64,000 nt of DNA, from NCBI GenBank assembly GCA_013150955.1, contig JAADJD010000027.1, positions 58,601 to 122,600 of the forward strand. Direction: 5' to 3'. The notes beneath the pieces are model-generated. The model did no database searches and was not told the origin of the DNA. It saw nothing but the letters and a program-made list of their open reading frames with translations. Position 1 is the stretch's first letter; each line of letters opens with the position of its first letter. Below are positions 57,078 through 64,000 of the stretch, in pieces. The translations under genes and the position numbers were made by a program. This stretch comes from Calditrichota bacterium. GTDB taxonomy: Bacteria > Calditrichota > Calditrichia > RBG-13-44-9 > J042.

Positions 57078-57749
57078 ATGATCGGCGATACGGTGGATCT
57101 GTCCCGGGTAAACTGGCGGTGCGTGCATCGGTTGCATCGGGTGTTGACCGAGTGGATGAGAGGCGAGAAGCCACCGGTGGTGATTGCCATTGCGGGGGAA
57201 TCGGGCAGTGGCAAGACCACCCTGGCCGTTGCACTGGAGAAGACCTTTCGAGAGTTCGGGATGGGGGTTCGAGTGTTACAGCAGGACGATTACTATCGCC
57301 TGCCCCCAAAAACAAACGATCGCCGGCGGCGGGAGGACATCAGCTGGGTGGGGCCGGGGGAAGTGAATCTGCAGTTACTGGACGATCATCTGGCAGCCAT
57401 TCGCAAAGGCGCCACCCGTATCGAAAAGCCACTGGTTATTTATGATGAAGATCGCATTGTTCGGGAGGTGCTTCCATTGAACGGTGTTCAGATAATTCTG
57501 GTTGAAGGCACCTACGTCAGTCTTTTACAGCAGGTTCACTGGCGGGTGTTTATCAATCGGGATTATCGGGATACCCGGGCTGATCGTCTGCAGCGGGGGC
57601 GCGATGCCCGGGATGCGTTCATGGAGCAGGTGCTGGCCATAGAGCACCGGATTCTCCGCCAGCACCAGCGTTGGGCGGATATTCTCATCACCCGGGACTT
57701 CCGGGTGCGAGTTCGACGACGGCAACATTCAACCAGGGAGCAGGCATGA
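57078..57749 (+). CDS. P-loop kinase of the uridine kinase/phosphoribulokinase family
   Basis: A 223-residue kinase. Walker A is VIAIAGESGSGKTTLAVALE near residue 36. The acidic/aromatic VLQQDDYYRLPPKTNDRRRR near 72 and DRIVREVLPLNGVQIILVEG near 135 fit the uridine-kinase/PRK fold. It is diverged from the true udk at 40.7 kb. Placed between a sugar-phosphate-using glycosyltransferase and a symporter, it may phosphorylate a sugar or related compound; this is inference. GAGG 9 bases before ATG 57078 sets the start. It overlaps the symporter gene by ATGA. Confidence 0.75.
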   Translation: MIGDTVDLSRVNWRCVHRLHRVLTEWMRGEKPPVVIAIAGESGSGKTTLAVALEKTFREFGMGVRVLQQDDYYRLPPKTNDRRRREDISWVGPGEVNLQLLDDHLAAIRKGATRIEKPLVIYDEDRIVREVLPLNGVQIILVEGTYVSLLQQVHWRVFINRDYRDTRADRLQRGRDARDAFMEQVLAIEHRILRQHQRWADILITRDFRVRVRRRQHSTREQA

Positions 57750-59596
57750 TCGATCTGTTCATCGTTCTGGCGTTTGTGGCTTATGCGGTCAGTGCGGGGT
57801 TTCGGGCTCAGAAGAAGGCCTCGCAGAATTTACAGGAATATTTTCTGGCCGGGAAAACGTTGACCGGATGGCGGGCGGGATTGAGCATGGCCGCCACCCA
57901 GTTTGCGGCCGATACCCCCCTGCTGGTGACCGGTTTGATTGCCACCGGAGGCATCTTTCTGTTATGGCGCCTGTGGATTTATGGGCTGGCCTTTTTAATG
58001 ATGGGATTCATTTTCGCCATTGGATGGCGCCGGGCCGGGGTCCTGACCGACGCCGAATTGACCGAAGTCCGCTACAGCGGGAAAGGGGTACTGGCCCTGC
58101 GGGTGTTGAAGGCCATTTACTACGGCACCGTGATTAATTGTGTGGTCATGGCCATGGTGCTGGTGGCTGCAGTTCGGATTGCGGAAATATTTCTGCCCTG
58201 GCACCAGTGGTTGCCGGAGTCCATTTACGGGGGGTTGCTCCAGATGACCCGCGCGTTTGGTATCCATCTGGGCGGCAGTGTGTCCGGTCTGGATCCGGCA
58301 ATCGCCACCACCAACAATCTATTGAGTATCTTTCTGATTCTGGGCTTTACGGCCCTGTACTCCACTACCGGAGGGCTCCGCAGCGTGGTGACCACAGATG
58401 TCATGCAGTTCAGTCTGGCCATGCTGGGAACGCTGGTGTATGCCATCATTGTGGTGGTGCAGGTTGGGGGCTTCCGGCAGTTAACCGAGCGGGTGGTGCA
58501 GCTTTACGGCGAAGCGGGGGCAGAAAGGATGCTCTCCTTTGCACCCACGGGTGGGGAAGCCCTGTTGCCCTTTCTGGTGATTATTGGATTGCAATGGTTT
58601 TTTCAGATGAACAGCGACGGAACCGGCTATCTGGCCCAGCGATCCATGGCCTGCGCCACCGATCGAGACGCGCGCATTGCCGGTCTGGTATTTGCCTGGA
58701 TGCAGATTTTTGTGCGCAGCCTCATCTGGTTGGTTATCGGGGTGGGATTGCTGGTGATTTATCCGTTCGCCACCGAGGCCATGAGCGGGGATCAATTTGC
58801 GGCCAGCCGGGAAATCACCTTTGTTACCGGTATTAACGACTTGTTGCCGCCGGGAATCCGGGGACTCATGCTCACCGGGATGCTGGCGGCCCTGGCGTCT
58901 ACCCTGGATACCCATTTGAACTGGGGCGCCAGCTACTGGAGCAACGACATCTACCAGCGTTTGATTTCGCAGCAATTTCTGAAGCGCCAGCCTAAAAGCC
59001 ACGAGCTGGTGATTGTGGCCCGCCTGTCCAATTTGCTGATTCTGGTGATTGCTCTGATTATTATGGCCAATCTGGGATCCATTCAAACCGCCTGGTATAT
59101 TTCATTGTTGTTTGGTGCCGGGATGGGTTCGGTGCTGGTGCTTCGGTGGCTGTGGGAGCGCATCAATCTGTTTTCGGAACTGGCTGCCATGGCCACCTCG
59201 TTGCTGGTGGCGCCCATTTTACTGATCACCACCGATCAGGAATGGGTGCGTCTGGGAAGCATGGCGGTTATTTCCACCGCCGTGGCCATTGGGGTGACCT
59301 ATTTCACTCCATCGACGGATCCCGGGGTGTTGCGGGCGTTCTACCAGCGGGTGCGGCCGGTGGGATTCTGGCGCCGAACCGCTCGAGACGCCGGAGACGA
59401 TCCCTCTCGGCCATTAAGGGAGCTGGGGCAGGGGGTGCGCACCACGCTGCTGACCGCTGCTTCCTTGTTTGCCATGCTGGTGGGGGTAGGGAAATTGCTA
59501 ATTGCCTCACCCGATCAATCGTTCATCGTTCCGCTGGGTTTTATCGCACTGGGCGTTGGCCTTGTGGTCTTCTGGTGGAAAGATGCGGTGCGTTAG
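57746..59596 (+). CDS. sodium:solute symporter (SSS family), long form
   Basis: A 616-residue SSS transporter with about 13-15 helices and a longer C-terminal tail than the first symporter. Conserved parts: LQEYFLAGKTLTGWRAGLSM near residue 27, TTGGLRSVVTTDVMQFSLAM near 210, and ALASTLDTHLNWGASYWSND near 385. The ATG overlaps the kinase stop (ATGA), with AGGGAG upstream, so it is co-translated with the kinase. The substrate is not known; sugar is inferred from the neighbours. Confidence 0.88.
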   Translation: MIDLFIVLAFVAYAVSAGFRAQKKASQNLQEYFLAGKTLTGWRAGLSMAATQFAADTPLLVTGLIATGGIFLLWRLWIYGLAFLMMGFIFAIGWRRAGVLTDAELTEVRYSGKGVLALRVLKAIYYGTVINCVVMAMVLVAAVRIAEIFLPWHQWLPESIYGGLLQMTRAFGIHLGGSVSGLDPAIATTNNLLSIFLILGFTALYSTTGGLRSVVTTDVMQFSLAMLGTLVYAIIVVVQVGGFRQLTERVVQLYGEAGAERMLSFAPTGGEALLPFLVIIGLQWFFQMNSDGTGYLAQRSMACATDRDARIAGLVFAWMQIFVRSLIWLVIGVGLLVIYPFATEAMSGDQFAASREITFVTGINDLLPPGIRGLMLTGMLAALASTLDTHLNWGASYWSNDIYQRLISQQFLKRQPKSHELVIVARLSNLLILVIALIIMANLGSIQTAWYISLLFGAGMGSVLVLRWLWERINLFSELAAMATSLLVAPILLITTDQEWVRLGSMAVISTAVAIGVTYFTPSTDPGVLRAFYQRVRPVGFWRRTARDAGDDPSRPLRELGQGVRTTLLTAASLFAMLVGVGKLLIASPDQSFIVPLGFIALGVGLVVFWWKDAVR

Positions 59597-59649
59597 ATCG
59601 GTGAGTCCCTGGAAAAAAACCGATTCATTGTAATGGGAAAGGAGGATAG

Positions 59650-60891
59650 ATGTTGCAGATTGTCGATGTTCCCGGCAAATCGCTGGAGGGTTACCGTTCC
59701 ATCGTCGGCGACGATGTCCTGGAGGAGATTCGTGAACTGGGGCAAACGATGAAGGGTGCGCGGGTGGCGCATATCAATGCCACCGCATTTGGCGGTGGAG
59801 TGGCCGAAATCTTACAATCCCTGGTTCCTTTGATGAAGGATGTGGGGCTGGATGCCTCCTGGCAGGTCATTCAGGGTAGCGATGAATTTTTTAACGTGAC
59901 CAAAGCCTGTCATAACGGGTTGCAGGGGATGGATATTCCTTTTACTGCGGAGATGAAATCGATCTGGGAGCAATACAATCGTATTAACGCGGAACAGTTC
60001 GAAGGGGAGTACGATTTTGTGGTGGTTCATGATCCCCAGCCCGCAGGATTCATCCGATTTGTCCGTCCTCATGTGGCAAAACACTGGATCTGGCGGTGCC
60101 ATATCGATACCTCCAATCCCAATCCAGAATACTGGCAATTTTTTCTGCCGTACATTAACGCTTATGAGGCGGCTATTTTTACCATGAAACAGTACGTGGG
60201 GCCGGGGGTAACGGATCCCCGCATTCACATCATTGCTCCCACCATTGATCCGTTGACGGAAAAGAATCGCGAAATTCCACTGGAAGAGGCCCGTCAGGTC
60301 GTGTCTCGCTTTGGTGTACGCCCGGATCGCCCCTTAATTACCCAGGTCAGTCGCTTCGATCCCTGGAAAGATCCGCTGGGTGTGATCGATGCCTACCGCC
60401 AGGTGAAACCGGCCTTTCCGGAGGCGCAGCTGGCGCTGGTGGGTTCCATGGCCACCGACGATCCCGAAGGGTGGTATTATCTGGATAAAACCTGCCGGCA
60501 TGCAGGCGAAGACGATCAGATTTTTATTCTACACAATTTTCACGGCGTGGGGGCGTACGAGGTTGGCTGCTTTCAGACCGTCAGCGATGTGATCGTTCAA
60601 AAATCCATCCGGGAAGGGTTTGGACTGGTCGTTACCGAAGCCCTCTGGAAGGGCAAACCGGTGGTTGGGGGTGAGGCCGGGGGCATCCCGTTGCAGGTGA
60701 TCGATGGGCAGACCGGTTTCCTGGTGCGAACGGTCGATGACTGTGCGGCGCGCATTCGCCAATTGCTGGAGGATCCCGAACTGGCCCGGAAAATGGGACA
60801 GGCAGGCAAAGAACATGTTCGTCAACACTTTTTGATCACCCGTCACCTGAAGGATTATTTACAGCTGTTTCGCGAACTGGCAGGACGGTGA
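59650..60891 (+). CDS. treT: trehalose synthase, glycosyltransferring (TreT)
   Basis: A 413-residue GT4 enzyme matching TreT: VAHINATAFGGGVAEILQSL near residue 38, WQVIQGSDEFFNVTKACHNG near 78, WRCHIDTSNPNPEYW near 150, QVSRFDPWKDPLGVIDAY near 233, and VQKSIREGFGLVVTEALWKG near 317. TreT makes trehalose from an NDP-glucose and glucose, and can run in reverse. Preceded by AAAGGAGGAT. It follows the symporter by 53 bases, so imported disaccharide could be its substrate, or trehalose may serve as compatible solute. Confidence 0.88.
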   Translation: MLQIVDVPGKSLEGYRSIVGDDVLEEIRELGQTMKGARVAHINATAFGGGVAEILQSLVPLMKDVGLDASWQVIQGSDEFFNVTKACHNGLQGMDIPFTAEMKSIWEQYNRINAEQFEGEYDFVVVHDPQPAGFIRFVRPHVAKHWIWRCHIDTSNPNPEYWQFFLPYINAYEAAIFTMKQYVGPGVTDPRIHIIAPTIDPLTEKNREIPLEEARQVVSRFGVRPDRPLITQVSRFDPWKDPLGVIDAYRQVKPAFPEAQLALVGSMATDDPEGWYYLDKTCRHAGEDDQIFILHNFHGVGAYEVGCFQTVSDVIVQKSIREGFGLVVTEALWKGKPVVGGEAGGIPLQVIDGQTGFLVRTVDDCAARIRQLLEDPELARKMGQAGKEHVRQHFLITRHLKDYLQLFRELAGR

Positions 60892-60978
60892 TTCTGGCAA
60901 AGGGAACCCGATGGGCATCATTCGCCGTGGGGTGTCACATAAGGATTCCACGGGGGGCGTGAGTCGCGGCTGGTGAAG

Positions 60979-61386
60979 TTACAGCCGGAACGCTTCTCGA
61001 ACCATCTGAGGAATTGCAATGGGCCTTCCCTCCAGATCCACAAACACCCAGGTAACATCCGCGGCGGCAATCTTTTTTCCGTCGGGTTCCCGATAAATTT
61101 CCTGTCGGAAAATACCGCTGCTACGCCGCCCTTCCTTGACGTAGGTTTTCACCACCAGTGTCTCCCCCATGGTAGCGGGCCAGAAATACTCAATGTCGAT
61201 ACGGCGGATAACCACCAGGGCACCGGCTTCCCGTTTTAATCGCTCCAGCGTAATCCCCATGGCTTCCAGGGCTTCCATGCGCCCGTATTCCAGATAATTT
61301 AAATACACCGCGTTATTCACGTGGCCGTAGGAATCGCATTCGTAAGAGCGTACCTTAAAGCGAGTCTCGAAAATCTCCCGTTCCAT
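60979..61386 (-). CDS. acyl-CoA thioesterase (YbgC/FadM-like hotdog fold)
   Basis: A 135-residue single hotdog-fold thioesterase. The catalytic Asp lies in YECDSYGHVNNAVYLNYLEY near residue 17. The central strand region IDIEYFWPATMGETLVVKTY follows. It would hydrolyse an acyl-CoA thioester; chain-length preference is unknown. It is a single gene, convergent with treT. Confidence 0.9.
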   Translation of the reverse strand: MEREIFETRFKVRSYECDSYGHVNNAVYLNYLEYGRMEALEAMGITLERLKREAGALVVIRRIDIEYFWPATMGETLVVKTYVKEGRRSSGIFRQEIYREPDGKKIAAADVTWVFVDLEGRPIAIPQMVREAFRL

Positions 61387-61977
61387 CGTGTCCTTCTCCT
61401 TCTCGATGCCATGAATCCCGATTATGCATGAGCAATCGGTTCATTCGGGGGTTTAAGCACAATTTGGGTTCGTGTTCCGTCAAAATCCGATCATTCGTTT
61501 CGTTCCATTTCTGTCGAGCAGAAAAATTGAACTCGCCGGTTGTTGTCCATTTTCCCTGCCGGTGGTATTTGTCGGGTAACATTTCCATAATTTGTAAAAC
61601 GTGCCCAGATCGTCCCCATTCATCGAACGATGACTTTTGATATTTCTGAAATTGAAACCAGAATTTACAGGTTAACCGTCGGTTTTGCAAACCCTGTCCG
61701 GGATTTCCCACGGGCTTCGGGTTACCCGGCCCAATTGCCGCGGCGGGGCATTGCCGGGGAATGTCCGGTTGCGTGCCGGGGTCTTCTGTGGCTGGAGTTA
61801 ACCGAAATCACAGACGGGCAGCGAAAAGTGTTGTTTATTGTGCAAGTCTGTAGAGAATTGTATAAACATTTTACAGAATATTGGAACCGATTTGCTGGAA
61901 TCCCTTGATTTTTGATGATTTTGAAGCTGGCATTGAAGTTGTAGAAATATTTATCCAGCAAGACGAATGGAGAAAGG
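61387..61977. other. 591-bp intergenic region, no feature seen
   Basis: A divergent gap between the thioesterase and the beta-helix protein gene. I find no tRNA, repeat copy, clear promoter or plausible gene. The middle (about 61690-61790) is more GC-rich than the flanks. Confidence 0.4.
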
Positions 61978-63630
61978 ATGAGCCGAATCGTTACTTTGTG
62001 GATAAGCCTGTGGATTGCCCTGCCGTTGCTGGCGGGGACTTACTACGTGGATAATTCGAAAGGCAGTGGGGGGGATGGATCAAAAGATCGTCCCTGGAAC
62101 CGCATTAACGATGCCCTGCCCAATCTGTATGCCGGAGATACGTTGTTCATCCGCGGGGATGCAGGAACACCCCGGATTTACGCTGAACACCTCACATTGG
62201 TCAATCCTGGTACCAAAGAGCAACCCATTGTTATCATGGCCTATCCCGGCGAATTGGTGGAAATTCAGGGGGGAGGCACCACCAGCATTGTAAAACTGAA
62301 TAAAGGCGGATACGTCTTTGAAAACTTAATCTTTAATCACCTGGATGGAGAAAGCGATGCCATCAAAATCAAATCCAGTTACAATGTATTACGCAACTGT
62401 ACCATCAAGAATGGGAAACGGGATGGCATCGATATTGGGAGCGGAGATCACAATATAATCGAAAACAGCACCATCTACGATTTTGATACCGGTACCACCC
62501 AGGATGCTCACGGAATTGTGCTGGATGAGGGGTATGGAAACATCATTCGAAACAACCGGATTTTTGATTGTTCGGGAGATTGTATTCAGATTTATTCCGG
62601 AACGGCCCGCTGGACGGTGATTGAAAATAACGAATTGTTCACCACGCTGGGCAGCGGGAGCGAGAACGCCATCGATGTAAAAACCACCTTTGGGGTGCGT
62701 ATCATCGGGAACGTGATGTACGGTTTCCGTCGCAGTGCAGGTTCCCAGGGCAATGCGGTGGTCATCCATCACGATGCGGATAGCGTGATCATGAAATACA
62801 ATCGGATATACGATTCCAATGGTGGCATTCGCATCGGAGGAAAGCCCGGCAGCTGGCCCGACCATGTGATTCTGGAACGCAACTTGGTGCATGATCTGGT
62901 GGATGAGGGGAAGTATTCGGTGGATGGATATGCCATTCAACTGGACGGTCTGGCCGATCTGAAAATGTACAACAATACATTTGCGAACATTCCCGGACCA
63001 TTGTTCTGGATTGATTCCGATGGAGCCGTGGATGTGGATATTCGAAACAATCTGTTTTACAATGGACAGGAATTTCACGGTAGCCAGTCCAATCTATCAG
63101 GGACCATTCGGATTGACTACAACGGCTGGTTTCGCTGTCAGGAGCGATTTGACGGGGAACCCAATCCCATTATTGGAGACGATCCTCAATTTGTGAATCC
63201 AGCCGAATATGATTATCGCCTGCAGGCGGGCAGTCCCGCCATTGACGCTGGCGATCCGTCTTTCGGGAACACGTTCCCGGGCGGGCGGATTGATCTGGGG
63301 GCCTTTGAGTTTGAGCAGCCGACCGGGTTTCAGGCGCCGGTAGAGGCCCCACAGGGGTATCTATTGCTGAGGAACTATCCCAACCCGTTTAATCCATACA
63401 CCACCATCGAGTTTTCCCTGCCGCGTAGTGGCTGGGTGCGCCTGGAAATTTTTAACATTCTGGGTCAATCGGTAAAGCGCTTGTTAACCGGCTATTTATC
63501 CGCTGGCGAATATCGATTGCAATGGGATGCCACCGATGATGCCGGTCGACCCGTGCCCGGTGGGGTGTATTTTTATCGACTGATTCTGGAAAGTCAGCAA
63601 ATTACTCAGAAGATGTTTCTGGTGCGATGA
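61978..63630 (+). CDS. secreted parallel beta-helix protein with type IX-type sorting domain
   Basis: A 550-residue exported protein. A signal peptide (VTLWISLWIALPLLAG) is followed by YYVDNSKGSGGDGSKDRPWN, a start shared by many right-handed beta-helix polysaccharide-active proteins. The repeats run about 80-420 (NVLRNCTIKNGKRDGIDIGS, IIENSTIYDF and similar Asn-rich turns). A C-terminal domain of about 80 residues (NYPNPFNPYTTIEFSLPRSG to the end, with GVYFYRL) is the type A sorting domain of the type IX secretion system. It may act on a polysaccharide, but no catalytic residues can be fixed. It supports assignment to the FCB group. Confidence 0.85.
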   Translation: MSRIVTLWISLWIALPLLAGTYYVDNSKGSGGDGSKDRPWNRINDALPNLYAGDTLFIRGDAGTPRIYAEHLTLVNPGTKEQPIVIMAYPGELVEIQGGGTTSIVKLNKGGYVFENLIFNHLDGESDAIKIKSSYNVLRNCTIKNGKRDGIDIGSGDHNIIENSTIYDFDTGTTQDAHGIVLDEGYGNIIRNNRIFDCSGDCIQIYSGTARWTVIENNELFTTLGSGSENAIDVKTTFGVRIIGNVMYGFRRSAGSQGNAVVIHHDADSVIMKYNRIYDSNGGIRIGGKPGSWPDHVILERNLVHDLVDEGKYSVDGYAIQLDGLADLKMYNNTFANIPGPLFWIDSDGAVDVDIRNNLFYNGQEFHGSQSNLSGTIRIDYNGWFRCQERFDGEPNPIIGDDPQFVNPAEYDYRLQAGSPAIDAGDPSFGNTFPGGRIDLGAFEFEQPTGFQAPVEAPQGYLLLRNYPNPFNPYTTIEFSLPRSGWVRLEIFNILGQSVKRLLTGYLSAGEYRLQWDATDDAGRPVPGGVYFYRLILESQQITQKMFLVR

Positions 63631-63665
63631 TCGCCTCATCCCTCTAACCCTCCCCATACACCTAT

Positions 63666-63700
63666 GTCCGGGACTCTCCCCAGGGGTCCCGGGCATTTTT
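63666..63700 (+). terminator. Rho-independent terminator of the beta-helix protein gene
   Basis: GTCCGGGAC (63666-63674) pairs with GTCCCGGGC (63686-63694, one G-T pair), followed by ATTTTTAT. Confidence 0.8.
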
Positions 63701-63702
63701 AT

Positions 63703-64000
63703 CCCAAATTATTCATTAAACCGCGTTCATTAAACCGCGAATCACACGAATGAACTCAAAAAATATCAATAAAATAACGAATAAACCTCGAAGCGAATTT
63801 TCATCCAGATCTAACCCAATGGATTTTATTGTTTTTATTTGTGTTCATTCGTGCAATTCGTGGTTTAAACCCAAATAATGCATTAAACCGCGAATCACAC
63901 GAATGAAATTAAAAATATATCAACAAAATCGCGAATAAACTCCGACACATTTTCATCCAGATCTAACCCAGGGTATTTTATTAATTTTATTTGTGTTCAT
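63703..64000. repeat. dispersed ~165-bp element, two head-to-tail copies at the right edge
   Basis: The first copy begins CCCAAATTATTCATTAAACC at 63703, with a small internal duplication of TTCATTAAACCGCG. The second begins CCCAAATAATGCATTAAACC at 63870 and runs off the window. Both carry the arms CGAATCACACGAATGAA and TTGTGTTCATTCGTG in the same orientation. Confidence 0.75.

Overview
The window looks like chromosomal DNA of a Gram-negative bacterium of the FCB superphylum. It encodes two TonB-dependent receptors with carboxypeptidase-regulatory-like N-termini, a FecI/FecR-type sigma/anti-sigma pair, and a secreted beta-helix protein ending in a type IX-type C-terminal sorting domain. My best guess is a Calditrichota-like or Ignavibacteria-like organism; this is inferred from protein character only. 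No phage, plasmid or integrase gene is visible.

Layout. 1-3.6 kb: a YhaO/YhaN (SbcD/SbcC-like) nuclease-ATPase pair. 3.6-4.9 kb: YbjQ protein, zinc-finger anti-sigma factor and ECF sigma factor (minus strand). 5.1-6.4 kb: an intergenic repeat, then a striking tandem array of about eight degenerate tRNA-Asp-derived units, each with its own terminator hairpin, ending at the intact tRNA-Asp gene. 6.5-10.9 kb: gltX, a hybrid histidine kinase with a degenerate ATPase domain, and an NtrC-type regulator. 11.2-17.5 kb: epimerase, PEGA protein, hydrolase, and a VTT membrane protein/CDP-alcohol phosphotransferase/HAD phosphatase set. 18.3-20.6 kb: a chemoreceptor. 21.2-27.3 kb: the proteostasis genes tig-clpP-clpX and lon. 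27.9-29.9 kb: groES-groEL under a CIRCE operator. 30.0-34.2 kb: RNase H, sugar nucleotidyltransferase, crotonase, MtnX-like phosphatase, orphan PTS EIIB and YjbQ. 34.2-34.7 kb: two tiny paralogous genes. 35.1-41.9 kb: nucleoside and lipid genes (PNP, PgsA-like, SppA, NupC-type transporter, Tdk, Udk) and a ComEA-like protein. 42.3-45.1 kb: hrcA-grpE-dnaJ. 45.5-60.9 kb: FecI-like sigma, FecR, STN-containing TonB receptor, a second TonB receptor, two sodium:solute symporters, a sucrose-phosphate-synthase-like glycosyltransferase, a P-loop kinase and trehalose synthase TreT, which together suggest disaccharide uptake and metabolism. 61-63.6 kb: thioesterase and the secreted beta-helix protein.

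Intergenic gaps repeatedly hold one family of about 165-bp semi-palindromic elements. One copy is inserted inside another with a 5-bp target duplication, and removing it restores a 165-bp element, so the family has moved. Several promoters share the form TTGnnn, 16-17 bp, then TATATT or a close variant. Heat-shock control by HrcA is encoded and its CIRCE target is present at groES.
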